A stretch of DNA of 64,000 nt from Rhodobacter sp. CZR27 (GTDB taxonomy: Bacteria; Pseudomonadota; Alphaproteobacteria; Rhodobacterales; Rhodobacteraceae), in NCBI RefSeq assembly GCF_002407205.1, contig NZ_CP023549.1, positions 248,001-312,000 of the forward strand, in the 5' to 3' direction. Each line of letters opens with the position of its first letter. Within the stretch, counting starts at the first letter, position 1. Below the pieces are notes generated by a model. The model made no database searches, was not told the origin of the DNA, and saw only the letters and a program-made list of their open reading frames with translations. Shown here piece after piece: positions 34,239-43,465 of the stretch. Made by a program: the position numbers and the translations under genes.

Positions 34239-35336
34239 TCAGGGCCCATCCTGTCCGCCATCCGTGGCGGGCTCGCGCGGGGCGACCCACGCGACGAGCA
34301 GGTCATAGAACACGCCAAGGACGATCGGGCCGAGGAACAGCCCGATGAGCCCGTAGGACAGCGTCCCGCCCACCACCCCGAGGAAGATGACAAGTGTCGG
34401 GGTCGATGAACCCCGGCCCATGAGGATGGGCTTCAGCACATTGTCCATGAGCGTGAGCGCCAGGAGGATCGCCGTCAGCGCGGCGGCAGGGACGGTGTCG
34501 AAGGTGAGCCACGCCCAGACGATCACCGGAAGCACGACGATCCCGGGGCCGATCTGCACGATGCAGAGGATGAGGACGGCGAAGGCGAGCAGGCCTGCGG
34601 CCGGCACCCCCGCCACCTCGAAGGCGAGGCCGATCAGGATGGCCTGGAGGAGCGCCACGCCCACCACTCCGCGCGAGACGTTGCGCACCGTCGCGCCGGC
34701 AAGGTCGACGAAATGGCCGCCGCGCGGTGGGATCAGTCGGCGCGCAAGAAGCCGGCCGCCCTCGACCATCGTGCGCCCCTTCACCAGAAGGAACCCCGCG
34801 ATGACGATTGCGGCCATGAACTTGACGAGGTCGAAACTGAGCGAGGAAAGAACCCCCAGCGCCTTCATCCCGATGGGCGCGAGCATGTCGCGATAGCGCA
34901 GAAGGGCCTCGTCGAGGTTCGTCGCGGCGAGGTGCCACGCCTCGCTCAGCCTGTCGCCGACAAGCGGCACGTCGGCGAGGCGAGCGGGCGGCGGCGGCAA
35001 CGAAAGCGTCCCGCCCTGCGCGCGGGAGGCGAGCGCCATCACCGAGCCGATGAAGTTGTCGACAAGGGCGGCCACGGGTCCGATCAGAAGGGCAAGCAGG
35101 CCGATGCAGACCAGCGCCGCCGCAAGCCTCGGCCGGCCGCCGAAGCGCCGCGCCAGCATGAGGTGCAGGGGCGCCAGCGTCACGGCGAGGATGGCGGCCC
35201 AGATGAAGATGGACGCGAAGGGCCGGACAAGCACCAGCGACCAGTGGACGAAGAAACCCAGGACGACGAGGCGAATGGCAAGGTCGGCGATCCGGCCCTC
35301 GACCTCCTCCCCCCACACCGGCGGCTTGTCGGTCAC
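34239..35336 (-). CDS. AI-2E family transporter/PerM-like permease
   Basis: A 365-residue membrane protein of the AI-2E (PerM/TqsA/YdiK) family, which includes exporters of signalling molecules and Na+/H+ antiporters. About eight hydrophobic segments flank a soluble loop (LADVPLVGDRLSEAWH ... LDEALLRYRDM), and the family signature ILMGRGSSTPTLVIFLGVVGGTLSYGLIGLFLGP is at the C-terminus. GTG at 35336 is the likely start. Real AI-2 transport has been shown for few members and should not be assumed. Its stop converges on the ABC operon, and it lies 29 bases after the porin gene start region in the opposite sense of the plus-strand genes. Confidence 0.85.
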   Translation of the reverse strand: MTDKPPVWGEEVEGRIADLAIRLVVLGFFVHWSLVLVRPFASIFIWAAILAVTLAPLHLMLARRFGGRPRLAAALVCIGLLALLIGPVAALVDNFIGSVMALASRAQGGTLSLPPPPARLADVPLVGDRLSEAWHLAATNLDEALLRYRDMLAPIGMKALGVLSSLSFDLVKFMAAIVIAGFLLVKGRTMVEGGRLLARRLIPPRGGHFVDLAGATVRNVSRGVVGVALLQAILIGLAFEVAGVPAAGLLAFAVLILCIVQIGPGIVVLPVIVWAWLTFDTVPAAALTAILLALTLMDNVLKPILMGRGSSTPTLVIFLGVVGGTLSYGLIGLFLGPIVLGVFYDLLVAWVAPREPATDGGQDGP

Positions 35337-35365
35337 GGCGCCCCCCTCTTGCGTAGCGACACGCG

Positions 35366-36472
35366 TCAGAACTTCCAGCGCGCGCCGACGAGGACCGTGC
35401 TGATATCCTCGTAATCAGCCCCCGGGACATCATCATGGTCATAGACGCGGTAGCCGAGGAAGGCCTCAAGCCCGATGTCGGCGAACTGCTGGACGGCCGT
35501 GACGCCCCAGGACCCGGACTCCGATCCGACCGTGCCGAAGTCGCTGCCGTCGTAGATATCCGCAGCGATCGCCGTCTCGCCGACCGGGACGAGATCCCCG
35601 CGCCACCCGAGCTTGGCATAGAGATACTGACCCTCGTCCGACATCTGCTCGCCCATCGCGAGCGTCAGGTTGAGGCCCGAGGGCAGATGCGTGGCCGAGG
35701 CGGAGGCCAGCGCCTGCTCGGTCATCTCGCCGTCGTCGTCCTTCCAGGAATAGCCCATCGCCGCATCGAGGGCGAAGGTGTCGTTCTCATGGCCGTAGCG
35801 CAGGGCGGCGTCGTAGTAGGTCGCGTCGTCGTCCTCGCTCAGCACGTCGGTTCCGGCGGCGGCCGAGATCGTGAAGCCGGAAAACTCGGGCGTGTCGTAG
35901 CGCAGGCGGAATCTGCGCGACCCGTCGAGGTTCCTGAAGACGCCGCCGATCGTGACGTCCGACAGGGCCTCTCCGTCGCGGAAGAAGAAGCCGCCGGCCG
36001 TGTCGGCAAGGTTCGAGTATCCCGCGAGGCTCGTGCCGGAGTTGTCGACCTCGGCCGCGCCGTCCGTCGCCATGCTGCCCTGACCAAGCCAGATCGCGCC
36101 GAAGTTGCCCGAGGAGACCACCTCGAGCTTGCGGATGTCGGTCCGCTGCCAGTCGATCCAGTTGGCGTCCTCGGTCTGGCTGGTTTCGGCTGTGTTCTTG
36201 ATGCCAAGACCGGTCTCGAGGTTGAAGCGGAAGCGGTTGTCGAAGAGCTTGCCGTCGATCCAGAAGCCGACGCGGCTCGTCGAGTTCGAGTTGTCGACGA
36301 AGCTGTCGTAGGTGTCCCTGCCGTCGTCGACACCCTGATAGGTCAGGTTGACCTGCCCGTAGAAGGTGACGGTCGTCCCCGCGGCGTTCGAGAAGGTCAG
36401 ATCCGCGGCATGGGCCGGCAGGGTCAGCACGGCCATCAGCGGTAGGGTGATCAGCGCGCATTTCAGTCGCAT
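35366..36472 (-). CDS. Outer-membrane porin of the Rhodobacter type
   Basis: A 368-residue outer-membrane beta-barrel with a signal peptide (MRLKCALITLPLMAVLTLPAHA). The N-terminus VTFYGQVNLTYQGVDDG, alternating beta-strand pattern, acidic turns and terminal Phe in VGARWKF are marks of the Gram-negative porin_4 group, trimeric diffusion channels best known from Rhodobacter. ATG 36472 follows GGGAGATACCTACG. One copy of the GTAAC motif sits 228 bases upstream on the same strand, overlapping the stop of the TPR gene. Regulation by that site is inferred. Confidence 0.9.
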   Translation of the reverse strand: MRLKCALITLPLMAVLTLPAHAADLTFSNAAGTTVTFYGQVNLTYQGVDDGRDTYDSFVDNSNSTSRVGFWIDGKLFDNRFRFNLETGLGIKNTAETSQTEDANWIDWQRTDIRKLEVVSSGNFGAIWLGQGSMATDGAAEVDNSGTSLAGYSNLADTAGGFFFRDGEALSDVTIGGVFRNLDGSRRFRLRYDTPEFSGFTISAAAGTDVLSEDDDATYYDAALRYGHENDTFALDAAMGYSWKDDDGEMTEQALASASATHLPSGLNLTLAMGEQMSDEGQYLYAKLGWRGDLVPVGETAIAADIYDGSDFGTVGSESGSWGVTAVQQFADIGLEAFLGYRVYDHDDVPGADYEDISTVLVGARWKF

Positions 36473-36699
36473 CGTAGGTATCTCCCCGCCTGAAGGGTCG
36501 CGGTCCGGCAATCAGGGTGCCGTCGGTCCGAATGGAGGCATGGGCAGGCTCATCATCACGCGGATGGCAAAGGCCGCGGCCCCCGGTGGACGCTGCGCGT
36601 GCAGGGTCTCGGCTTCCTCGGCGGCCTCCATGATCCTCTCCCGGAACGCTCGGCTTCGCCAGTCTAGGGGGGCGGCTTCCACCTTCTAAGGGTGCGGCA

Positions 36700-36714
36700 G
36701 TAAGTTACCGTTAA
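36700..36714 (-). promoter_or_regulatory. GTAAC-type motif, copy upstream of the porin gene
   Basis: On the minus strand TTAACGGTAACTTAC, matching GTAACGGTAACATAC (38366-38380) at 13 of 15 positions. It points toward the porin gene and starts in the stop codon of the TPR gene. It is 228 bases from the porin ATG. Confidence 0.5.
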
Positions 36715-38318
36715 CGCACGCCCGACTGTGCGATGGCCGCGGTCCGGCCCCGCAGCGGTCCGATGGTATCGACGATCATGGAAATCAGGTCCGGGTGGAT
36801 CTGGCGAAACGCCAGATCCTCGCGGAGGCGGCCCAGCAGGCCGGGCGAGATCCGTTCCGCTTCCTCGAGACAAGCCATGGCCTCGTCATGGCGCCCGAGC
36901 GGGATCAGCGACACCGCACAGGCGATATGTGTCTGGGCAACCGACGGCGCATTGATGGATCGCGCCTCGGTCAATGCCTGCTCGTAATTGCCTTGGGCAA
37001 AATGGTAGAGAAAGAGGCCCATGCGATACTGCTCGCTTTGCAGCGGGTTGCGCTGGAACGAGGCTGTGAGCAAGGGAACGGCGACGTCCCAGTCCATGCG
37101 GGCCGCGCTGCGAAATCCCAGTTCGGCGTTCAGCTCGCTGTCGTTCGGGTTGAGCGCGCAGGCGACCTTCAGCGTCTCGATGGCCTTCTCGGGGTAGCCC
37201 GAGAACCATTCCGCCACACCAAGCGCATGATGCGCGCGCCCCGACCTCGGCGCGAGCTGGACGGCCCGTTTCGCAAGGGCGAGCGCCCGCTCGATCGGCC
37301 GCGGATGATCGGGCCCGCAGTCCAGTCCGTAGCGCGCCGCGTCGCTGTAGAGCAGGGCGAGGCAGGCATGTCCCGTGGCGAACTGGGGGTCCTCGGCGAT
37401 CACGCGTTCGAGGTCCTGACGCAGGGGCTCGAACCGGGTGAAGTCCACCGTGCGCCAGTAGTCCTGGAAATCGACCAGCTTCTGGTAGGCGGCGAACTGT
37501 GCCGGCATCCGGCCCGCCATCTCCCGCGCCTGGCTGTCCATGATCCCGTCGCGCTGCGCGATGAGCGATGCCACCTCGCCCGCGATCCCCGCGCAGACCG
37601 ACACGAGTTCCGCAGGATCCAGCGACGGCCCGATCACGCGCTCGATGCTGTGGGACCAGATGTAGCGGCCCTCGTGCGCGTTCTGCAGCAGGAACTCCGC
37701 CCGAATGGCCGACTGCGTGATCGTCAGGTTGCCCGTCAGCTCGTAGTCGATCTCGACCCGCGCTTCCCTGTCCGCTTCCGACAGCGCGGTGCTCGTCCCG
37801 AAGCCGTAGACGAAAAGCTCGGTGAAGCGGGTAAGCGCCGAGATCACCTGCAGCGTGAGGGTCCGCGCCAGATCGGGCCAGTCCGCGGACCAGCACTGCT
37901 GCTCGAACGAGCGGACCATGACATGCGGCGCGCGGGAATGCAGGTCGGGCGGCTGCGTGCCCGGTCGGCTCGGCTGGTCGAGCTCGAACGACGGCATGTA
38001 GCTGCCCTTCGGGATCGTGATGCGGAGTCCGGTTTCGGTGCCGTGGGTGAGGTAGTGATACTGGAGCGAGCGCCGGAGGCGTCCCGCCTCGATGCGCACG
38101 ATCGGATCCTGCTGGGGATCGAAGCCGTCGCCGCGCCCGAACACGCTTGTCCCGATGCTGTAGGCCTTGATGCGCTCGCCCCGCCCGGCCAGCGTTTCCT
38201 CGACCACATATCTCAGGAAGCGGCGGTTCCTGTCCGTGGTCTGGAAACTCGGCGACCGGAGGATGCGGTCGAGTTCTGCGAGAACCATGTCCGGCGGCAC
38301 CGCTGCATCATCGTCCAT
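36711..38318 (-). CDS. TPR-repeat protein with an N-terminal adenylate-cyclase-associated domain
   Basis: A 535-residue soluble protein. Residues about 10-105 (LAELDRILRSPSFQTTDRNRRFLRYVVEETLAG ... FDPQQDPIVRIEAGRLRRSLQYHY) form a domain commonly found at the N-terminus of rhizobial adenylate-cyclase/TPR proteins and thought to be regulatory. The middle (about 140-270) resembles the TolB-N-like FlgO region, and residues about 330-520 hold tetratricopeptide helices (ALALAKRAVQLAPRSGRAHHALG, KAIETLKVACALNPNDSELNAELG). The catalytic cyclase domain is absent. The ATG at 38318 follows GAGGGCGAC; upstream codons lack a ribosome site. A regulatory or scaffold role beside the porin is guesswork. Confidence 0.72.
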   Translation of the reverse strand: MDDDAAVPPDMVLAELDRILRSPSFQTTDRNRRFLRYVVEETLAGRGERIKAYSIGTSVFGRGDGFDPQQDPIVRIEAGRLRRSLQYHYLTHGTETGLRITIPKGSYMPSFELDQPSRPGTQPPDLHSRAPHVMVRSFEQQCWSADWPDLARTLTLQVISALTRFTELFVYGFGTSTALSEADREARVEIDYELTGNLTITQSAIRAEFLLQNAHEGRYIWSHSIERVIGPSLDPAELVSVCAGIAGEVASLIAQRDGIMDSQAREMAGRMPAQFAAYQKLVDFQDYWRTVDFTRFEPLRQDLERVIAEDPQFATGHACLALLYSDAARYGLDCGPDHPRPIERALALAKRAVQLAPRSGRAHHALGVAEWFSGYPEKAIETLKVACALNPNDSELNAELGFRSAARMDWDVAVPLLTASFQRNPLQSEQYRMGLFLYHFAQGNYEQALTEARSINAPSVAQTHIACAVSLIPLGRHDEAMACLEEAERISPGLLGRLREDLAFRQIHPDLISMIVDTIGPLRGRTAAIAQSGVR

Positions 38319-38365
38319 GTCGCCCTCGCTCTGGTCACTCGTGCAACTTGTCCGTTCCCGTGGCG

Positions 38366-38380
38366 GTAACGGTAACATAC
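38366..38380 (+). promoter_or_regulatory. GTAAC-type motif, copy upstream of the small-protein gene
   Basis: GTAACGGTAACATAC, a near-perfect tandem of (G)GTAAC with a downstream ATAC, 60 bases before ATG 38441 and in its orientation. It also lies in the divergent region 48 bases from the TPR gene start. It is the reference copy for the other two. Confidence 0.55.
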
Positions 38381-38440
38381 TGGCCCTGACGAGTCACCGT
38401 GAGCTATTGATCTATGGCAGCATAGCGTTCGGGCGATGCC

Positions 38441-38701
38441 ATGTTTGATCTGGATGACGTTCTGGCCCGCTTCCCCGAGCGGGCGAACGACATACGCCGC
38501 CTTTGCCTCAAGGATACCCATTTCCGGTCGATCTGCGAGGACCTTGGTCTGGCGTACAGGTCCCGCATCGGCTCCGGCTTGCCGGAGGATGCGGGCAGAA
38601 GCGATGCCGCGCGCGAGCTTCGCGCCCTGCGCGACGAGCTCGAGATCGAGCTTCTGGCCTACCTGAACGCGCGGTCCGACGCGCGCAGCTCCGGTTGCTG
38701 A
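38441..38701 (+). CDS. Small conserved-type protein of unknown function
   Basis: An 86-residue, mostly helical, charged protein: MFDLDDVLARFPERANDIRRLCLKD, then FRSICEDLGLAYRSRI and a C-terminal helix (ELRALRDELEIELLAYL). The pattern of FPE ... I ... L ... D ..FR.ICEDY.... resembles a small alphaproteobacterial family of unknown role seen near stress genes. It diverges from the TPR gene and precedes the decarboxylase by 142 bases. An ORF this short in G+C-rich DNA needs caution, but start codon, composition and position look real. Confidence 0.6.
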   Translation: MFDLDDVLARFPERANDIRRLCLKDTHFRSICEDLGLAYRSRIGSGLPEDAGRSDAARELRALRDELEIELLAYLNARSDARSSGC

Positions 38702-38726
38702 GGCCGCGGCCGGCCCGGGGGCGGCC

Positions 38727-38741
38727 GTAACTGTAAGATAC
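38727..38741 (+). promoter_or_regulatory. GTAAC-type motif, copy upstream of the decarboxylase gene
   Basis: GTAACTGTAAGATAC, 13 of 15 identical to the 38366 copy, in the orientation of the decarboxylase and ending 102 bases before its ATG. Confidence 0.5.
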
Positions 38742-38843
38742 ATGCCTGCAATGGAGCGGCCCCCGTGCCGGGCCATAGGCTCTCTGCGAGGAACATCAGC
38801 CGAACCCCCGGCCGACGGTCGGCGGTTCATCAGGGAGGTCACC

Positions 38844-41585
38844 ATGAACAAGCGCCACCAGGCGTCGCAACCTGCGGCCGGACCCAGCGCGGATCACTTC
38901 TTCTCCATTCCCGGCGCGCGCGCCGACAACTGGCGCAGGCTCCATTCGCTGGCACGGGACTGGGCGCGGGGGTCGGGTGACGCCGAGGCCGTGCGCGAGG
39001 CCTTCGCCTTGCTGACCTCGGTCGAGGACTTCTTCGCCTATCCCGGCCGGACACTCCTCGCGGCGCTGACCAAGCGCATCGGAAGCGGGGACGCGGCGGG
39101 GGTCGCGTCGCTCGCGCAGCGGATCTCGGAAGCCATCCTGACCCGGTCCTACAAGGAGGAGGCGAACGACTGGGAAACCGACGAGGCGGCCGCCGACGCG
39201 CCTCCGGACCTCGGCTCCACCACGATGACGCCCGGCCGCGCGCGTCGCCCCTACTTCGAGATGCTCGTGGTGGCCCCGGGCGCCGCAACGCGGGCCGAGC
39301 ACATGATCGCCGGCCTTCGCGCGCTCAGGCGGCCCGAGGATGCGATGGTCTACGAGGGCGTCCCGGTCCCGAGCTTCGAGGATGCGATCCTCGCCGTCGT
39401 CCTGAACCCGGCCATTGCCGCCGTTACCCTCTATGAAGGGTTCGACCACCGCACCGCCAAGGACGTGCCCATCCTGCGCAGCTTCCTGGCCTCGGCCGGG
39501 CTCGACGCCGCTCAGATCGCGGGCGACGACCTGCCCTTGTCGCTTGCCAATGCGATCAAGCGCATCCGGCCCGAACTGGACATCTACCTTCTGTCCGACC
39601 GGCAGGTCGAGCATGTCGCGGGCGACCCGCGGGCGGCGAACGTGCGCCGCGTGCTCTATTCGGTCGAGGAACTGCTGGAACTGCACCTCTGCGTGCTCGA
39701 GGGGGTGGCCGACCGCTTCCGCACGCCGTTCTTCGACAACCTGAAGAAATACGCGATGCGGCCGATCAGCACCTTCCACGCGCTGCCGATCGCGCGGGGC
39801 AAGTCGGTCTTCAAGTCCGACTGGATCCGCGACATGGGCGAATTCTACGGGCTGAACATCTTCCTGGCCGAATCCTCGGCCACCACCGGCGGCCTCGACA
39901 GCCTTCTGGAGCCCACGGGCAACATCAAGGAGGCGCAGGACATGGCCGCCCGCGCCTTCGGGGCGGACCATGTGTTCTTCGTGACCAACGGCACCTCGAC
40001 CTCGAACAAGATGGTGCATCAGGCGCTGATCGCGCCGGGCGACATCGTGCTGCTCGACCGCAACTGCCACAAGTCGCACCACTACGGGCTGGTGCTGGCG
40101 GGCGGCCAGCCGCTCTATATCGAAGCCTATCCGATGACCGCCTATTCCATGTATGGCGCGGTGCCGCTTGCCTCGATCAAGAAGGCGCTTCTCGACCTGA
40201 AGGCCGAGGGGCGGCTCGACCGGGCGAAGATGGTGGACCTGACCAACTGCACCTTCGACGGGCACATCTACAACACCCGGCGGGTGATGGAGGAATGCCT
40301 GGCCATCAAGCCGGACCTGATCTTCCTCTGGGACGAGGCATGGTTTGGCTTCGCCCGCTGGTCGCCCTTCCTGCGGCCGCGCACCGCGATGGGAGCGGCC
40401 GAGGCGATCGAGGCATGGATGAACGATCCGGCCTCGGTCGAGGCCTACGAGCGGCAGCAGAAGGAGCTTGGGGCGGACCCGTCCGCCGAGGCGCTGCTGC
40501 AGACGCGGCTCATCCCTGATCCGCGCAAGATCCGGCTGCGCGTCTACCAGACGAATTCGACCCACAAGTCGATGTCGGCGCTGCGGCAGGGGTCGATGCT
40601 TCTGGTCAAGGACATCGACTTCGCGTCGGTCGAGGCACAGTTCCACGAGGCGGTGTTCACCCATGCCTCGACGAGCCCCAACCAGCAGATCATCGCGAGC
40701 CTCGACGTGGCGCGCCGACAGATGGAGCTGGAAGGCTACGGGCTTGTCGCGAATGCGATCCAGATCGCGCTCGACATCCGGCGCGAGGTCAACTCCCACC
40801 CCGTCATCTCGAAATACTTCCGCGTGCTGGGCGCCGACGACATGGTCCCGGCCGAATACCGCGAGAGCGGCTTCACCGACTTCTTCACCCCGGGCACCAA
40901 CTGGGAGACGCAGGTGCGCTCGATGCACGAGGACGAGTTCTGCCTCGATCCCACGCGCATGACGCTGGTCTGCGGCACGGCGGGCTTCGACGGAACCCAG
41001 TTCAAGAAGCTGATGGCCGACGCCTACGACATCCAGTTCAACAAGACCTCGCGGAACTCGGTGCTTCTGCAGTCGAACATCAACAACACCCGCAGCGACG
41101 TGGCGCATCTGATCCGCGTGCTGCTGGAGATCTGCGGCCAGATCGACCGCGGCCTTGCCAGCGGAGGCGAGAATGCGAGGAAGGCCCTCGCGGCGCGGGT
41201 GAAGTCGCTGATGGAGGACGTGCCGGACCTGCCGAACTTCAGCCACTTCCACGAGGCCTTCCGCTGGGATGCGGGCAAGACGACCTGGGAAGGCGACATG
41301 CGCTCGGCCTTCTACAGCGCCTATTACGCCGAGGGCTGCGAATACCTTCCGCTCGACAGCCCGGACGTGGATGCGCGGCTGGAGAAGGGCCCCGAGATGA
41401 TCTCGGCCAATTTCGTGATCCCCTATCCGCCGGGCTTTCCCATCATGGTGCCGGGGCAGGTCATCACGAAGGAGACGATCGACTTCATGCGCAAGCTCGA
41501 CGTGAAGGAGATCCACGGCTTCGAACGGGCCAAGGGGCTGAAGCTCATCCGCCCCGATCACGCCAAGGACCACATCCGGAAATAG
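38844..41585 (+). CDS. Orn/Lys/Arg family amino-acid decarboxylase, long form
   Basis: A 913-residue PLP enzyme of the ornithine/lysine/arginine decarboxylase group I; it consumes a proton by converting an amino acid to a polyamine or diamine plus CO2. The N-terminal wing (residues about 75-330, including RPYFEMLVV and RKSDIYLLSDR-like segments) is followed by the aminotransferase-fold core with THKSMSALRQGS, whose Lys575 binds PLP, and GTAGFDGTQFKK. At 913 residues it is about 160-200 longer than inducible E. coli enzymes because of an N-terminal extension and an insertion of about 40 residues after the cofactor-binding aspartate region. The ATG follows CAGGGAGGTCACC. Two AspT exchangers follow, an arrangement of a decarboxylation/antiport acid response; the substrate is unknown. 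Confidence 0.9.
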   Translation: MNKRHQASQPAAGPSADHFFSIPGARADNWRRLHSLARDWARGSGDAEAVREAFALLTSVEDFFAYPGRTLLAALTKRIGSGDAAGVASLAQRISEAILTRSYKEEANDWETDEAAADAPPDLGSTTMTPGRARRPYFEMLVVAPGAATRAEHMIAGLRALRRPEDAMVYEGVPVPSFEDAILAVVLNPAIAAVTLYEGFDHRTAKDVPILRSFLASAGLDAAQIAGDDLPLSLANAIKRIRPELDIYLLSDRQVEHVAGDPRAANVRRVLYSVEELLELHLCVLEGVADRFRTPFFDNLKKYAMRPISTFHALPIARGKSVFKSDWIRDMGEFYGLNIFLAESSATTGGLDSLLEPTGNIKEAQDMAARAFGADHVFFVTNGTSTSNKMVHQALIAPGDIVLLDRNCHKSHHYGLVLAGGQPLYIEAYPMTAYSMYGAVPLASIKKALLDLKAEGRLDRAKMVDLTNCTFDGHIYNTRRVMEECLAIKPDLIFLWDEAWFGFARWSPFLRPRTAMGAAEAIEAWMNDPASVEAYERQQKELGADPSAEALLQTRLIPDPRKIRLRVYQTNSTHKSMSALRQGSMLLVKDIDFASVEAQFHEAVFTHASTSPNQQIIASLDVARRQMELEGYGLVANAIQIALDIRREVNSHPVISKYFRVLGADDMVPAEYRESGFTDFFTPGTNWETQVRSMHEDEFCLDPTRMTLVCGTAGFDGTQFKKLMADAYDIQFNKTSRNSVLLQSNINNTRSDVAHLIRVLLEICGQIDRGLASGGENARKALAARVKSLMEDVPDLPNFSHFHEAFRWDAGKTTWEGDMRSAFYSAYYAEGCEYLPLDSPDVDARLEKGPEMISANFVIPYPPGFPIMVPGQVITKETIDFMRKLDVKEIHGFERAKGLKLIRPDHAKDHIRK

Positions 41586-41646
41586 GCGGGCGCAACAGGG
41601 AACCCTGCCGGTCAGGACGGGCGGACCGGCGAGCGAGGACAGGACC

Positions 41647-43338
41647 ATGTGGGACTACATTACCGAGACGCTGCGCGCGAACCCCGCGCTTGCGATCTTC
41701 TTCACGCTTGCGGTGGGTTACTGGATCGGCACGCGCAAGCTGGGCAGCTTCAGCCTCGGCGCCGTCACCGGCACGCTGCTGGCGGGCGTGATCATCGGGC
41801 AGATCGGCATCGACATCTCGGCGCAGGTCAAGTCGATCTTCTTCATCATGTTCCTCTTTGCGGTGGGCTTCGGCGTCGGTCCGCAGTTCGTCCGCGGAAT
41901 CGCGACGGACGGGGCACCGCAGGCGCTGTTCGCGGTCGTGATCTGTGCGCTCTGCCTGCTGGGCGTCTATATCGCCGCGATCGTCTCGGGCTATGGCCCC
42001 GGCCTTGCCGCCGGGCTCATCGCCGGGTCGCAGACGATCTCGGCCTCGATCGGGCTTGCCACGGATGCGATCAACACCTCGGGCCTGACACCCGAAGAGG
42101 CGAAGGCGCAGCTTGACCTGATCCCCGTGGCCTATGCCGTCACCTACCTCTTCGGCACCATCGGCACGGGCTGGATCCTTGCCTTCCTCGGGCCGAAGCT
42201 CCTGCGCACCGACATCGCCGCGGCCTGCGCCCGCTACGAGCGCGAGGTTCTGGGCGGCGCGAAGAAGGACAGCAACTTCACCAGCGCCTGGCGGGCGCGC
42301 GAGATGCGCGCCTACCGGATCCGCGAGGGCGGCGCGGCTGTCGGCAAGAAGATCGCCGCCGCCGAGGCGATGGCGAAGGGGGAACGCATCTTCGTCGAGC
42401 GCCTGCGTCGCGGGGGCGAACTGGTCCAGACCACGCCGGACACCATGCTGATGGCCGGTGACGTGGTGGCCGTCGCCGGGCGGCGCGAGGTGCTGGTGAA
42501 CCTGCTTGGCCAAGGGGAGGAGGTCGAGGACCGCGAGCTTCTCGACGTGCCGGTCGAGGCGGTGGACGTGCTCATCACGGCGAAGGAACTCGACGGGGTC
42601 GAACTGGGAACCCTCGCGACCGATCCGATGAGCCGGGGCCTCTATCTCAACTCGATCCGCCGGGGCGCGATGTCGGTGAACATCCCGCTGTTGCCCGGGA
42701 CGAAACTCAACCGGGGCGACATCCTGCGCGTCGTGGGAGCCAAGGCGCAGGTGCAGCGCTTCGTGGAACGGGCGGGCTTCGCCGACCGGCCGCAGACGAT
42801 CACCGACATGGTGCTCGTGGGCCTCGCGATCCTGATCGGCGGCCTGATCGGCGCCTACGTCCTGCCCATCGGCGGCGTTCCGATCACGCTCTCCACCTCG
42901 GGCGGCGCGCTGATCGCGGGGATCTTCGTGGGCTGGCTGCGCACCGTGAAGCCGTGGATCGGCAACGTGCCGCAACCGACGCTGTGGTTCATGAACTCGG
43001 TCGGCCTCAACGTCTTCATCGCGGTCGTAGGCATCAGCTCGGGCCCGACCTTCGTCGCCGGTCTTCAGCAGGCGGGCTTCGGGATCTTCTTCTGGGGTCT
43101 CTTCGCGACCGGGATGCCGATGATCCTCGCGCCGCTGATCGGCAAGTACCTGTTCCGCTTCGACGACGCGATCAACCTCGGCTGCTGCGGCGGCGCGCGG
43201 ACCTCGACCGCGTCCGTCGCGATGGTGGGAGAGGTCGCGAAAAGCGACGTGCCGATGCTGGGCTATACGGTGCCCTATGCGGTGGGCAACACGCTCCTGA
43301 CGCTGTGGGGGCTGGTGATCGTGCTGCTCCTGGTGTGA
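41647..43338 (+). CDS. AspT-family aspartate:alanine-type exchanger (first copy)
   Basis: A 563-residue membrane protein with an N-terminal block of five to six spans (FFTLAVGYWIGTRKLGSFSLGAVTGTLLAGVIIGQ ... GVGPQFVRGI), a central soluble region with two TrkA-C domains (YRIREGGAAVGKKIAAAEAM ... GDVVAVAGRREVLVNLLG and DVPVEAVDVLITAKELDGVELGTLA), and a C-terminal block ending WGLVIVLLLV. AspT couples Asp import to Ala export across the inner membrane; the paralogue SucE exports succinate. It starts 61 bases after the decarboxylase, so a role in exchanging its substrate for product is likely but unproved. Confidence 0.86.
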   Translation: MWDYITETLRANPALAIFFTLAVGYWIGTRKLGSFSLGAVTGTLLAGVIIGQIGIDISAQVKSIFFIMFLFAVGFGVGPQFVRGIATDGAPQALFAVVICALCLLGVYIAAIVSGYGPGLAAGLIAGSQTISASIGLATDAINTSGLTPEEAKAQLDLIPVAYAVTYLFGTIGTGWILAFLGPKLLRTDIAAACARYEREVLGGAKKDSNFTSAWRAREMRAYRIREGGAAVGKKIAAAEAMAKGERIFVERLRRGGELVQTTPDTMLMAGDVVAVAGRREVLVNLLGQGEEVEDRELLDVPVEAVDVLITAKELDGVELGTLATDPMSRGLYLNSIRRGAMSVNIPLLPGTKLNRGDILRVVGAKAQVQRFVERAGFADRPQTITDMVLVGLAILIGGLIGAYVLPIGGVPITLSTSGGALIAGIFVGWLRTVKPWIGNVPQPTLWFMNSVGLNVFIAVVGISSGPTFVAGLQQAGFGIFFWGLFATGMPMILAPLIGKYLFRFDDAINLGCCGGARTSTASVAMVGEVAKSDVPMLGYTVPYAVGNTLLTLWGLVIVLLLV

Positions 43339-43465
43339 TCCGGGGGCGCGAGGGGCCGCCCCGGCGGCCCGAAAAAGGCGGTGTCGGCGACGCAGGCGGG
43401 CGCCGGCGCCGCGGCAGGGGCGCCCCGGATCACGAGACCGGCGGCAGAGGGGAGACGGATCGGAC

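Noticed and set aside
38796..41648. A 950-codon frame antisense to the decarboxylase gene
   Set aside because: It mirrors the codon structure of the decarboxylase, has no ribosome site at a sensible start and no family pattern.
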